40,961 nt of DNA from an uncultured Bacilli bacterium (GCA_934168325.1 CAKPNG010000012.1:1-40961), one strand, 5' to 3'. Shown: positions 1 through 9,030, counted from the stretch's first letter. Numbers and translations: made by a program. The notes: a model not told the origin generated them from the letters alone.

Positions 1-121
1 CATAATTATTCTGGTTTATTAAAAATAAAGAATTGACGTTTTCTTTTGTACATCTGTCTAGTTTTCAAAGATCTCTTGCACGATCATATCTCTATGATTT
101 TTAGTGTTTCTCAACACGTGC
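1..121 (-). other. rRNA operon leader with boxA antitermination site (16S gene lies beyond the left edge)
   Basis: Read leftward on the minus strand, this stretch has the layout of a Firmicutes rRNA leader. Two small perfect hairpins come first: 104-117 (GTGTT/AACAC, GAGA loop) and 83-98 (ATCATA/TATGAT, GAGA loop). Then comes the boxA-like motif ATCTTTGAAAACTAG at about 59-73, close to the Bacillus rrn boxA (TTCTTTGAAAACTA). No mature 16S sequence is reached before position 1. The same boxA motif also occurs in 16S-23S spacers, but the strong promoter just upstream argues for the leader. Confidence 0.75.
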
Positions 122-127
122 TTGTAT

Positions 128-156
128 ATAATACAATAACGAATTAAGGTTGTAAA
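128..156 (-). promoter_or_regulatory. strong rRNA-type promoter with A/T-tract UP region
   Basis: The minus strand shows TTTACA (151-156), a 17-base spacer and TATTAT (128-133). Upstream of the -35, at about 157-210, runs of A and T alternate (A6, T6, A7 blocks), as in an UP element that binds the RNA polymerase alpha subunit. Transcription would begin near 121 and enter the boxA leader. The promoter stands alone, with no gene between it and the leader. Confidence 0.75.
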
Positions 157-240
157 GAGATTTTTTAAACTTTTTTTAAAAAATTTTTTCAAATTATTTT
201 TAGCCTTATTTTATTATCAAAATTTAATAAAAATGAGCCT

Positions 241-287
241 AAAATCCTTATTTTTAGTAATTTTAATGCATTTTTAAGAAGGATTTT
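241..287. other. imperfect long hairpin in AT-rich spacer
   Basis: AAAATCCTT (241-249) and AAGGATTTT (279-287) are inverted, and the partly complementary flanks extend the stem. There is no clear T-run, so this is not a convincing terminator. The rest of 160-350 is low-complexity A/T sequence with no open reading frame that I can support. Confidence 0.3.
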
Positions 288-350
288 ATCATTCACTTTT
301 TAATAAATATCAAAATAAATAAAATTATTATTAAAATAAATCATAATTAT

Positions 351-377
351 AAAAAAAGATAAGCATTTAACTTATCC
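351..377 (-). terminator. intrinsic terminator of the yloU-fakA unit
   Basis: On the minus strand GATAAG (371-376) and CTTATC (358-363) form a stem with a 7-base loop, followed by seven U (351-357). It lies 26 bases after the fakA stop codon. Confidence 0.75.
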
Positions 378-402
378 TTATTTATATATAAATTATTTAA
401 AT

Positions 403-2097
403 TTATTCAACACCAACTATGAAACTATAAACAGGTTGTTTCCCAACTCTTATATCACAATCGATATCTTTATAAGTTTCATTAAAATATTCACTAATTT
501 CATTAAATTCTTCTTCGGTAATATCTTCACCAGTAAGAATTGTTAATATTGAACTATCTTCATCGACTAAATTTTTAACTAATTCTTTTAAAGCAACTAT
601 TTTACTATCATAAGAAGCAATGATATCTTTGCTTTCTTTAATAGCCATAAATTCATCTTTGTGAACACTTACGCCATTTATTTCACTATCTTTAATAGCA
701 AATGTTACGGCACCACTTTTAACACTCCTTAAAGCTTCAGTCATGTTTTCAGTATTAGTTTCAACATCGAAATCGCTAGAAAAATTCATTGCACTAACAA
801 TACCTTGCATAATAGTTTTACTAGGAATGACAACAACATTTACTTTATCAGCTAAAACATCTTTTGCTTGGTTAGCAGCTAATATAATGTTTCCATTGTT
901 TGGTAAGATAAATACATTTTTTGCATTAACTTTTTCAATTGCTGTTAAGAAGTCTTGTGTAGATGGATTCATTGTTTGTCCACCACTAACTATATAATCA
1001 ACATTTAATTCATTAAAATATTCATCAATACCTTCACCACTACTTGTAGCAATTAATGCATATTCTTTTAAAGGCTTGTTTTTAGGAGCACTTAATGGAG
1101 CATTATTTAATTTAGCAGCAGCACTCTTTTCATTACTATTTTTATTTTGTTCATTAAATATGATCTCATTATGTTGTTCTGTCATATTTTCGATTTTAAT
1201 TTTAATAAATTCACCGAAATTTTGAGCATAACTTAATATATTACCAGGATTCATAGTATGAACATGAACTTTAACAATATCATCATCTTGAACAACTACT
1301 AAGGAATTACCATGACTATTTAAAACACTTGTAAATCTATTTTTTTGGAAAGTTTTTTTAACACTATCAGGTCCAAGTCTCATGATAAATTCTGTACAAT
1401 AGCCAAATTCATCATTTTCATCATCTGCTGCAACTTGAGCAGCACCTTTAGTTTCAACAACAGTTGCTTCATTTTTATCAATAAACTCACCATGAAGCGC
1501 ACTATTCATACCTTCTAAAATCTTAACAAGGCCAGCACCACCACTATCGACGACTCCAACTTCTTTTAAAACAGGAAGCAAGTTAGGAGTTCTTTTTAAA
1601 GATTCTCTAGCTTCAGTAAGTAAAATACTAAAAGCTTCTTCAATAGTCATATCTTTAGTGACACGATGAGATAATTCATCACTAGCTTCTCTAATGACAG
1701 TTAAAATAGTACCTTCAACTGGTTTAATAACTGCTTTATAAGCAACATTTTTGCCAGAAATAAAAGCTTCACTTAATTCGATTGCATCAACAGTCTTTTT
1801 ATCTTTTAAACCCTCTGCAATACCTCTAAAAATTTGACTAGTAATAACACCACTATTTCCACGTGCTCCCATTAATAGACCACGAGAAAATACTTTTGTT
1901 ATTGTGTATATATCAGTATCATTACGATTAGATATTTCCTTAGCACCACTTTGCATGGTTAAGTTCATATTCATTCCAGTATCGCCATCTGGAACAGGGA
2001 AGACATTTAATGCATCAACCTCAGGATAATTATTATATAAATGGTTTGCGCCACTTATAAGCATCGTCTTAAAAATTTCACCATTAATTTGTTTCAT
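403..2097 (-). CDS. fakA: DAK2-domain fatty acid kinase subunit, FakA/YloV family
   Basis: A 564-residue protein of the YloV/FakA family. FakA binds ATP and phosphorylates fatty acids presented by a FakB (DegV-like) carrier, feeding exogenous fatty acids into phospholipid synthesis. The N-terminal DhaL-like kinase domain carries the metal/ATP motif PVPDGDTGMNMN (residues 34-45) and GARGNSGVI; the C-terminal half has the conserved GGQTMNPST block and an LPNNGNI motif. Length is typical for the family. The start is set by a CGGAG site 8 bases upstream. yloU lies 21 bases upstream, the same pairing as in Bacillus, and a terminator follows. No fakB is present in the window. Confidence in the family is high; the fatty-acid role rests on characterised homologues. 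Confidence 0.92.
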   Translation of the reverse strand: MKQINGEIFKTMLISGANHLYNNYPEVDALNVFPVPDGDTGMNMNLTMQSGAKEISNRNDTDIYTITKVFSRGLLMGARGNSGVITSQIFRGIAEGLKDKKTVDAIELSEAFISGKNVAYKAVIKPVEGTILTVIREASDELSHRVTKDMTIEEAFSILLTEARESLKRTPNLLPVLKEVGVVDSGGAGLVKILEGMNSALHGEFIDKNEATVVETKGAAQVAADDENDEFGYCTEFIMRLGPDSVKKTFQKNRFTSVLNSHGNSLVVVQDDDIVKVHVHTMNPGNILSYAQNFGEFIKIKIENMTEQHNEIIFNEQNKNSNEKSAAAKLNNAPLSAPKNKPLKEYALIATSSGEGIDEYFNELNVDYIVSGGQTMNPSTQDFLTAIEKVNAKNVFILPNNGNIILAANQAKDVLADKVNVVVIPSKTIMQGIVSAMNFSSDFDVETNTENMTEALRSVKSGAVTFAIKDSEINGVSVHKDEFMAIKESKDIIASYDSKIVALKELVKNLVDEDSSILTILTGEDITEEEFNEISEYFNETYKDIDCDIRVGKQPVYSFIVGVE

Positions 2098-2118
2098 ATA
2101 AAATACTCCGAAAAAGCA

Positions 2119-2484
2119 TTATAAATCACGAAGTTCTTCAACATAGATATTAATTTTACTAAAAATAGGGCCATATTTCTTATTAAGATTATAAGAAATG
2201 CCTTTATACAATTCGCGTACAACTTCGCTAATTTTAACGCCGTAAGCCATTACAACATGTACATCGACGACATACTTGTTTTTTTCCTTAGTTAAAAGTA
2301 TACCCTCGAGGTAATTGTTTCTATTTAAAATAATAGCCAATTGGCTTTTTAGTGATTTAACTTTAGTTAATCCAACAACACCATATGTTGAACTACATAC
2401 ATCACCTATTAATTCTGCTATTTCTTTATCTTCAATCTTAACTTCTATGTTATTAACTACTTTACTATTATTTTCCATAATCAT
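2119..2484 (-). CDS. yloU: Asp23/Gls24 family envelope stress protein, YloU-like
   Basis: A 121-residue protein that matches the YloU type of the Asp23/Gls24 family over its whole length: an early beta strand, then an IAELIGDVCSSTYGVVGL segment, and a C-terminal GVKISEVVRELYKGISYNL...INIYVEELRDL segment. Family members are small proteins linked to envelope stress or membrane attachment; the exact role of YloU is not settled. There is no Shine-Dalgarno site. The ORF opens ATG-ATT-ATG, and a TATAAT box ends only 4 bases before the first ATG, so translation may be leaderless or nearly so. fakA follows in the same transcript. Confidence 0.88.
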   Translation of the reverse strand: MIMENNSKVVNNIEVKIEDKEIAELIGDVCSSTYGVVGLTKVKSLKSQLAIILNRNNYLEGILLTKEKNKYVVDVHVVMAYGVKISEVVRELYKGISYNLNKKYGPIFSKINIYVEELRDL

Positions 2485-2488
2485 ACGT

Positions 2489-2515
2489 ATTATACCACAT
2501 TTATAATTTTAGCAA
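2489..2515 (-). promoter_or_regulatory. extended -10 promoter abutting the yloU start codon
   Basis: The minus strand shows TGGTATAAT, with the -10 at 2489-2494 ending 4 bases before the first ATG. A TTGCTA hexamer lies 15 bases upstream, and TATTGC would give a 17-base spacer. The -35 is weak but the extended -10 is good. A start 6-7 bases past the -10 would fall on the first codons. Confidence 0.55.
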
Positions 2516-2654
2516 TAGAGCAAAAAATTACGCTAAAATGGCATCCCACAAATATTATTTTAATTATAAAATAAGCCTATAATCGAATAAAATTGATATT
2601 ACCTTATTTTTTTAATAAAAATAATATTAATTTTAGATATAAACATATGTCAAT

Positions 2655-2679
2655 AAAAAGAGACACAAGAAGTGTCTCT
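2655..2679 (-). terminator. intrinsic terminator after tsf
   Basis: The 8-bp stem AGAGACAC/GTGTCTCT (2672-2679 with 2659-2666) has a 5-base loop and is followed by a U-run, 22 bases after the tsf stop codon. It closes the rpsB-tsf transcript. Confidence 0.85.
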
Positions 2680-2700
2680 AATTTGACTTTTTATAATGAA

Positions 2701-3564
2701 TTATTTAGCTTGAGCCATAACTTCTTCTGCGAAGTTATCAACTCTTTTTTCTAAGCCTTCACCAACTTGGTAACGAACAAATTCTAAAATTTCGTTGTGA
2801 GCTTGTTCTAAATATTGTTTAACAGTTTGTTTACCATCACCCATTAAGAATGCTTGGTCAAGTAAAGTAATTTCACTCATTTGTTTGTTAACTTTACCTT
2901 TAATAATATTTTCAAGTGCAGCAGCTGGTTTATTCTTTAATTTTTCATCATTTTTAGCAGCTTCTAATTGAATCTTCTTTTCTGCTTCTAAAATTTCTGC
3001 TGGAATATCATCTTGTGAGATGTATTTTGGATTATTAGCAGCAATGTGCATAGCTAATTGTTTAGCAAGCTCAGGATTATTTTCTTTTAAAGAAACAATA
3101 ACACTAATTTTACCACCCATATGCATATAGCTTCCTAAATTAGCACCACGAACATATGTAAATCTTCTAAATGATAATTTTTCACCTAATTTAACAGTAG
3201 CATCAGTAAAGAATTGTTCGAGTGAAGCTTTTGCTTCTTCAGTACTAGCAAAATCATTGCTTAAAACTGTATGAGCAACTTCAGCGACTAATTCTTTGAA
3301 AGGATCACTTTTAGCAACGAAATCTGTTTCACAGTTAACTTCAATAAGAGCACCTTTACCGCATTTTTCGCAAACTTTAGCAAAAGTTAAACCTTCAGCA
3401 GCGATTCTATCAGCTTTTTTAGCTGCTTTAGCAATACCTTTTTCTCTTAACCAATCACATGCCTTATCGACATCATCATGGCATTCTTCAAGTGCATGTT
3501 TGCAATCCATCATACCTGCACCTGTTCTTTCTCTTAAAACTTTAATTAATGCAATATTAGCCAT
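2701..3564 (-). CDS. tsf: translation elongation factor Ts
   Basis: EF-Ts exchanges GDP for GTP on EF-Tu. The 287-residue protein has the standard opening (ALIKVLRERTGAGMMDCKHAL), the UBA-like N-terminal domain, the TDFVA Tu-contact motif within NCETDFVAKSDPF (about 78-90) and the dimerisation core. Its length is normal. An AAGGAGG site 6 bases upstream fixes the start. It lies 24 bases after rpsB, the usual ribosomal pairing, and a terminator follows. pyrH and frr, which follow tsf in Bacillus, are not here. Confidence 0.97.
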   Translation of the reverse strand: MANIALIKVLRERTGAGMMDCKHALEECHDDVDKACDWLREKGIAKAAKKADRIAAEGLTFAKVCEKCGKGALIEVNCETDFVAKSDPFKELVAEVAHTVLSNDFASTEEAKASLEQFFTDATVKLGEKLSFRRFTYVRGANLGSYMHMGGKISVIVSLKENNPELAKQLAMHIAANNPKYISQDDIPAEILEAEKKIQLEAAKNDEKLKNKPAAALENIIKGKVNKQMSEITLLDQAFLMGDGKQTVKQYLEQAHNEILEFVRYQVGEGLEKRVDNFAEEVMAQAK

Positions 3565-3588
3565 AATTAACCTCCTTATGGTAATTTA

Positions 3589-4575
3589 TTATTCAGCTTT
3601 TGGAGCTTCTTCTTTTTTTGCTTCGCCTTCGACTTTACTTTCTGGTTTTTCAAATCTAGCGCGTCTTTCTTTTTCTCTTTCTAATTTTTCTCTTTGTAAT
3701 TCACGTCTAGCTGCTAATCTTAAAGCGTTTTCTCTATCTGCTTGTCTAATAGCATCTTTCATCGTGACTTCATCGCCTTCATCTTTTGTATAAGCAACTT
3801 CTGGAAGTCCACCTTTAGCTTCAACAACAGCATCTGCTAATGTGGTGATAATTAATGCGACTGATTTTTGTGCATCATCATTTGCAGGAATTACATAATC
3901 AATTGGATCTGGATTACAATTTGTATCACAAAGTGCAAAGACAGGAATATTTAATTTATTTGCTTCTCTAACTGCATTGTATTCACTAGTTGGATCAACT
4001 ACGACAAGTGCATTAGGAATCTTTCTCATTTCTTTAATACCTTCAAGGTTCTTTGAAAGTTTTTCTTTTTCTTTTCTTAAAGCAGCAGCTTCTTTCTTAG
4101 GTAAAGTAGCCCAAGCGCCTTCTAATTCGCTTGCTTCTAATTCTTTTAATTTTCTAATTCTTGTTTGAATAGTTTTGAAATTAGTTAAGATACCACCTAA
4201 CCATCTGTTTGTGATATAGAAAGAACCACTTCTTAATGCTTGTTCTTCAATAATTTCTTTAGTTTGATCTTTTGTACCAACAAATAAAACTTTTCCGCCT
4301 TCTTCAACGATTTCTTTAAGTTTTAAATATGATGCTTCTAATCCTTCTTTTGATTTATTTAAATCAATAATGAAAATTCCATTTCTTGGGCAATAAATAA
4401 ATGGTTTCATTTTAGGATTCCATTTTTTTGTTTGATGTCCATAGTGTACTCCAGCTTCGAGTAACTTCTTTAATGTAATAATTTGTGCGTTTGGATCATG
4501 GACTATTGTTTCCATAACGTTTTCTGTTTTTTCTTCAGTTTCAGGTGCAGCAACCTCAATTTTTTCTTCGCTCAT
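3589..4575 (-). CDS. rpsB: 30S ribosomal protein S2 with N- and C-terminal extensions
   Basis: S2 binds the small subunit near S1/bS21 and the platform. The conserved core begins near residue 32 (ITLKKLLEAGVHYGHQTKKWNPKM) and includes GTKDQTKEIIEEQA, NRWLGGILTNF and the PVFALCDTNCNPDPIDYVIPANDDA block. At 328 residues it is much longer than Bacillus or E. coli S2 (about 240-250). The excess is an acidic N-terminal extension of about 30 residues and a charged Lys/Arg/Glu-rich tail of about 60. The start has AGGAGG 8 bases upstream. It is preceded by its own promoter and structured leader and followed by tsf. Confidence 0.96.
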   Translation of the reverse strand: MSEEKIEVAAPETEEKTENVMETIVHDPNAQIITLKKLLEAGVHYGHQTKKWNPKMKPFIYCPRNGIFIIDLNKSKEGLEASYLKLKEIVEEGGKVLFVGTKDQTKEIIEEQALRSGSFYITNRWLGGILTNFKTIQTRIRKLKELEASELEGAWATLPKKEAAALRKEKEKLSKNLEGIKEMRKIPNALVVVDPTSEYNAVREANKLNIPVFALCDTNCNPDPIDYVIPANDDAQKSVALIITTLADAVVEAKGGLPEVAYTKDEGDEVTMKDAIRQADRENALRLAARRELQREKLEREKERRARFEKPESKVEGEAKKEEAPKAE

Positions 4576-4695
4576 TTAAGAGACCTCCTATTTGTTAATC
4601 CTCCATTACTTCTAACCTCATCCCTTACAATAAATTGTAAGACTAGGATAAGGAATCCATAATGTGTGTATTCTTTTGCATTTAACTACAAAAGT
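4576..4695 (-). promoter_or_regulatory. structured 5' leader of rpsB-tsf (candidate ribosomal-protein autoregulatory leader)
   Basis: About 120 bases separate the promoter from the rpsB start. The leader RNA can form CTTTTG/CAAAAG (10-base loop, about 4671-4692), CTTACAA/TTGTAAG (4-base loop, 4624-4641) and a small GGAT/ATCC hairpin between them. Leaders of S2 operons are often autoregulated by S2. No leader family was matched here, so regulation is inference. Confidence 0.45.
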
Positions 4696-4701
4696 ATGCG
4701 T

Positions 4702-4731
4702 ATTATATCACTTTTTATAAACGATATTCAA
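4702..4731 (-). promoter_or_regulatory. promoter of rpsB-tsf
   Basis: TTGAAT (4726-4731), an 18-base spacer and TATAAT (4702-4707). The -10 is extended (TGATATAAT). Confidence 0.7.
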
Positions 4732-4764
4732 CACTTTGTATTTTATTCATATAAATTTTGTCAA

Positions 4765-5685
4765 CTATTTAACTTTATCTTTATCTTTTAATGGGAAAAA
4801 TTCGTTGTATTGTTCTTTTAATGTTTCTTTTGATACATGAGTATATATTTGAGTAGAATTTATTGAACTATGGCCTAAAATCTCTTGAATTGTTCTTAAA
4901 TCTGCTCCTCCATCTAATAAATTAGTAGCAAAAGTATGTCTAAGAATATGAGGATAAACATTAATATTAAGACCGGTTTTTTTAACTATTTCTTTCATAA
5001 TATATTCAAGTCCTCTAGGTGTTAATTGTTCACCTTTATAATTTAAGAAAAAATAGTTATTTGGACTCTTTTCATTTCTTTTTAATAATAATTTTTTCCT
5101 TAAATCTTTTGCATATATTATCATTGCATCTTTTGCTTTATTAGAAAAAGGTACTAATCTTTCTTTTTTTCCTTTACCAAATACTTTTATATATCTTTCA
5201 TTAAAATTGATATCAAATATTTCTAAATTAATTACTTCACTATTTCTTAATCCGCTACTAAACATTAATTCAAGTAAAGCAATATCACGATTTACTAATT
5301 CATCTTTTCTTTTATATGTTGCATCAATTAGAGCTTCAATTTGTGATAAATATAATGTTTCTGGATATTTAACTTCTTGCTTTATCGACTTAAGAAATAA
5401 GAAAGGATTATCTTTTATATAATTTTCATCATATAAAAATCGATAATAATGTTTTAAAGCGCTAGTTATTCTTCTTATACTTCTACGACTTAGTTTTTTA
5501 TCATTTAAGCAATAAGAAATAAAAGATCTAATTAAATTTATATCGACTTCATCAATGGTTTTATTCTCTTTATAAATAAAGTCCTCAAATAAATCAATGT
5601 CTCTTTTATAATTTAGGACAGTATAATCAGAATAATTTCTTAATCTTTTAAGATAATCTAAAAATTCACTTTCGTATCTATTCAT
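4765..5685 (-). CDS. xerC: tyrosine recombinase XerC
   Basis: A site-specific recombinase that acts with XerD at dif to resolve chromosome dimers. In its 306 residues the N-terminal SAM-like core-binding domain (about 1-90) is followed by the catalytic domain with all expected residues: Arg147 (GLRNSE), Lys171 (GKGKKER), His246 and Arg249 (HILRH), His272 (LGHSS) and nucleophile Tyr281 (IYTH). Synteny with trmFO and topA matches codV/xerC of Bacillus, which favours XerC over XerD. The start overlaps the trmFO stop by 8 bases. In Bacillus hslV-hslU-codY follow; here rpsB follows directly. Confidence 0.92.
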   Translation of the reverse strand: MNRYESEFLDYLKRLRNYSDYTVLNYKRDIDLFEDFIYKENKTIDEVDINLIRSFISYCLNDKKLSRRSIRRITSALKHYYRFLYDENYIKDNPFLFLKSIKQEVKYPETLYLSQIEALIDATYKRKDELVNRDIALLELMFSSGLRNSEVINLEIFDINFNERYIKVFGKGKKERLVPFSNKAKDAMIIYAKDLRKKLLLKRNEKSPNNYFFLNYKGEQLTPRGLEYIMKEIVKKTGLNINVYPHILRHTFATNLLDGGADLRTIQEILGHSSINSTQIYTHVSKETLKEQYNEFFPLKDKDKVK

Positions 5686-6955
5686 CGATTTGCTTTATAA
5701 ATTTTTTAACCTCTAATAATGATCTATCAGCGACAACTTTTTTATCCATAGAGTTAGCTCTATAAATAAGACCGTAATTAGCATTCATCGGAGAAAAAGA
5801 ATTTAAACCAGTGCGAGAAATATATCTCGTTAGAGCTCCAAGTACTGTATTAAAAGATATTTTATTATATTCAATTCCTTTAAGTTTTAAATAGATATAA
5901 TATGCTGCTAATAAACCACTTGCTGCACTTTCGACATATCCTTCAACTCCTGAAAGTTGTCCTGCTATATAAATATTATCATTAATTTTAAGACTATAAT
6001 CATCATTTAATACTTTTGGAGCAAAAACGTATGAATTTCTATGCATCAAACCATAACGAACAAATTTAGCATTTTCTAATCCTGGAATTAAACTAAATAC
6101 TCTTTTTTGTTCTGGATAAGTCAAATTAGTTTGAAATCCGACTAGATTATAAAAGTCACCAATCAAATCATCTTGTCTTAATTGGACTACAGCGTAAGGA
6201 GTTACCCCGTTATTTTCTAATCCCTTTGGTTTTAAAGGTCCATATCTTAACGTATCAATTCCTCTAGAAGCCATTACTTCTATAGGCAAGCATCCTTCAA
6301 AATAATGTTTATCGAATTCATGAAGTAATGCCTTTTTTGCATTTAATAATTCGTTAATAAAGTGTTCATATTCTTCTTTATTCATTGGGCAATTGATATA
6401 GCTATCATCACCTTGCTCATAACGTGATTTATAATAAACTTTTGAAAAATCGATTGAATTTTTATAAATAATTGGAGCACTAGCATCAAAGAAACTATAA
6501 ATTTGTTGATTGGTTAATTTAGAAATTTCATCTAATAAATCTTTGCTAGTTAAAGGTCCAGTTGTAATTAAAGTTATGCCTTCTTTAATATCTTTTACAT
6601 CTTCATAAATAATTTCAATATTCGGATTAGATTTTATTTTATTTGTAATATATTTAGCAAAAACTTCACGATCTACAGCTAATGAATATCCCGCATTAAC
6701 TTCACTAACTTCGCTTGCCTCCATCATTAAAGAACCCATTAATCTAATTTCTTCTTTCAATAATCCGCAAGCATTATCTAATTTTTTTGATTTTAAAGAA
6801 TTAGAACAGACTAATTCACCAAATAAATCAGTGTGATGAGCTTCACTTTTATATAATGGTCTTTTTTCATAAAGACGAACTTTAAAGCCGTGGTTAGCAA
6901 GAAAATTACTCGCTTCACATCCTGCTAAACCAGCACCAATAATATTAACTATCAT
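5678..6955 (-). CDS. trmFO: folate/FAD-dependent tRNA m5U54 methyltransferase TrmFO
   Basis: It methylates U54 of the tRNA T-loop using methylenetetrahydrofolate and FADH2. The 425-residue protein starts with a dinucleotide-binding GIGAG-like motif (IGAGLAGCEAS, residues 6-16) and contains the family blocks HTDLFGELVCSNSLKS, MASRGIDTLRYGPLKP (substrate/flavin region), IYIAGQLSGVEGYVESAASG and FSPMNANYGLI near the end. Length is as expected (Bacillus about 435). The start ATG overlaps the topA TGA by 4 bases (ATGA), and the stop overlaps xerC, so the three genes are translationally coupled. Confidence 0.95.
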   Translation of the reverse strand: MIVNIIGAGLAGCEASNFLANHGFKVRLYEKRPLYKSEAHHTDLFGELVCSNSLKSKKLDNACGLLKEEIRLMGSLMMEASEVSEVNAGYSLAVDREVFAKYITNKIKSNPNIEIIYEDVKDIKEGITLITTGPLTSKDLLDEISKLTNQQIYSFFDASAPIIYKNSIDFSKVYYKSRYEQGDDSYINCPMNKEEYEHFINELLNAKKALLHEFDKHYFEGCLPIEVMASRGIDTLRYGPLKPKGLENNGVTPYAVVQLRQDDLIGDFYNLVGFQTNLTYPEQKRVFSLIPGLENAKFVRYGLMHRNSYVFAPKVLNDDYSLKINDNIYIAGQLSGVEGYVESAASGLLAAYYIYLKLKGIEYNKISFNTVLGALTRYISRTGLNSFSPMNANYGLIYRANSMDKKVVADRSLLEVKKFIKQIDE

Positions 6956-9030
6956 TTTTCTTCCTTTTTAATAGGTTCCATGTAGTCGCATTTTGGATAG
7001 TTACTACATCCATAGAAATATCCTTTTTTACCTCTTCTTTTAATTAAAGCAGCACCACATTTTGGGCAAATTCTATCTTCAACTTTTTCTTCCATGCCTT
7101 CAATATAATGGCATTTAGGGAAGTTACTACATCCAATGAATTTTTGGCCTTTCTTATTAAATCTATATACAAGAGGTGAACCACAATTTGGGCAATTTCT
7201 TCCAACTTCTTCAGGTTTCTCTTTTTCTTCTTTTTTGATATATGTACAAGATGGATAATTAGAGCAAGCAACAAATTTACCATGCTTTCCATATCTAACA
7301 ACTAATTTTGAGCCACAAATTGGACAAATTTCCCCTGTATATTCAGGTTCATCTTTATACATTGTTTTTTTAACAACATCGAAGTGTTCAATAAAAGGTT
7401 CATAAAATTCTTTTAAAACTTGAAGTTCATCTTCAACACCTTCACTTATCTTATCAAGATCTGTTTCCATATTTGCAGTATATTCAGTATTCATTAAATC
7501 TGGGAAATATTTTGTTAAAACAGTGCTTGTTTTAATTCCTTGTTCAGTAGGAGTAACGACGCCTTTTTCACTAACAATATATTTTCTTGAAATTAAAGTT
7601 TGAATTGTAGATGAATAAGTCGAAGGTCTTCCGATACCTTCATCTTCCATTAATTTAACAATACGGCCTTCACTATATCTTGTTGGAGGTTGAGAAAATT
7701 TTTGTTCTTTTTTAATTTCTTTAAAGTTATAAGTTTCATTTTCTTCAAAAGAATAGTATTTCTTATCTTTTTCATCAATATTTAAAATATCGTAACCTCT
7801 AAAAATAGTTTTATTTTCATCAAATTTAAATAAAACATCATTAGATTTAAAGATAATTTGAGTTGATTCAATCACTTTATCAGTCATTAAACTTGCTAAA
7901 GTTCTAAAATAAATTAATTTATATAATTTATATTCATGATCAGTTAAATATTTTTTAACACTATCAGGCGTACGGTCTAAACTTGTAGGTCTAATAGCTT
8001 CGTGAGCATCTTGAGATAAAACAACTTTTTTATTACTTTTTATGCTACCTTTATAAAATTCACTACCATAATTATTTAAAATATAATTTTTTGCTAAATC
8101 TACAAAAGTATCACTTAATTTAGTAGAGTCAGTTCTCATATAAGTAATTAAACCAACTAAGCCTTCTGAACCAATTTCTTTACCTTCATATAATTTTTGA
8201 GCAATTGAAGTTGTCTCTTTAGTTTTGAATTTATATTTACTAAAAGCTTCTTGTTGCAATGTAGAAGTTCTAAATGGTTCTTTAGATGCTTGATTTTTAT
8301 TAATTTTATTAACTTGAATAACTGTTGCAACTTTTGAACAATTAGCTAAAATCTCAGAAGCTTGTTCATCGCTAGTAATTTTAACAATTTCATCTTTATA
8401 TTTATAAAAATTAAGTTTTAATTCATCACCATCTTTTTCAATTAATGAAGTAATTTCATAATATTCTTGTGGAACAAAACTATTAATTTCTTTTTCATGA
8501 TCACAAATTAATTTTAATGTAACACTTTGAACACGTCCGGCTGATTGGCTATTAATTCTACTTTTAATCAAAGAAGATATCTTAAAACCTATAATTCTAT
8601 CAATTATTCTTCTAGTTTCTTGACTATGAACTAAATTCATATTGATAGTTCTAGGATTTTCTATAGCTTTTGTAATTGAATTTTTAGTTATTTCATGAAA
8701 TTCTAAACGCTTTGTAGTTTCGACTGGTAAATTTAAAACTTCTGCTAAATGATAAGCAATTGCTTCTCCTTCACGATCAGGGTCGGTTGCAAGTATAACT
8801 TCATCTGCTTTTTTTGCAGTTTTCTTTAATTCTTTAACAACGCTTACTTTATCTTTATTAATAATATATGTAGGTTTAAAATCATGATCAACATCTACAC
8901 CGAGGCCGCCTTTTCCAGATGTTGCTAAATCTCTAATATGCCCAACACTAGCTTCAACTATATAATCATCTCCTAAATAGTGACTAATGGTTTTACTTTT
9001 AGCAGGTGATTCAACAATAACTAACTTCAT
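6952..9030 (-). CDS. topA: DNA topoisomerase I (type IA)
   Basis: It relaxes negative supercoils through a 5'-phosphotyrosine link. In 692 residues: the Toprim domain has Glu8 (VESPAK) and the TDPDREGE motif (Asp83, Asp85, Glu88); the active-site tyrosine is Tyr297 (LITYMRTDS); three C-terminal four-cysteine zinc fingers occupy about 565-692, each of the CPxCG...CSNxPxC form. The start has GAGGAG about 13 bases upstream. The stop is TGA, one of only two TGA stops I found in the window, both inside ATGA overlaps. A promoter lies just upstream; dprA is separated by a 100-base AT-rich gap. Confidence 0.97.
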   Translation of the reverse strand: MKLVIVESPAKSKTISHYLGDDYIVEASVGHIRDLATSGKGGLGVDVDHDFKPTYIINKDKVSVVKELKKTAKKADEVILATDPDREGEAIAYHLAEVLNLPVETTKRLEFHEITKNSITKAIENPRTINMNLVHSQETRRIIDRIIGFKISSLIKSRINSQSAGRVQSVTLKLICDHEKEINSFVPQEYYEITSLIEKDGDELKLNFYKYKDEIVKITSDEQASEILANCSKVATVIQVNKINKNQASKEPFRTSTLQQEAFSKYKFKTKETTSIAQKLYEGKEIGSEGLVGLITYMRTDSTKLSDTFVDLAKNYILNNYGSEFYKGSIKSNKKVVLSQDAHEAIRPTSLDRTPDSVKKYLTDHEYKLYKLIYFRTLASLMTDKVIESTQIIFKSNDVLFKFDENKTIFRGYDILNIDEKDKKYYSFEENETYNFKEIKKEQKFSQPPTRYSEGRIVKLMEDEGIGRPSTYSSTIQTLISRKYIVSEKGVVTPTEQGIKTSTVLTKYFPDLMNTEYTANMETDLDKISEGVEDELQVLKEFYEPFIEHFDVVKKTMYKDEPEYTGEICPICGSKLVVRYGKHGKFVACSNYPSCTYIKKEEKEKPEEVGRNCPNCGSPLVYRFNKKGQKFIGCSNFPKCHYIEGMEEKVEDRICPKCGAALIKRRGKKGYFYGCSNYPKCDYMEPIKKEEK

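Noticed and set aside
3296..3793. Plus-strand ORF of 165 codons
   Set aside because: It lies antisense over tsf and rpsB, has no ribosome site, and its composition is a Ser/Leu-rich mirror of the real genes.
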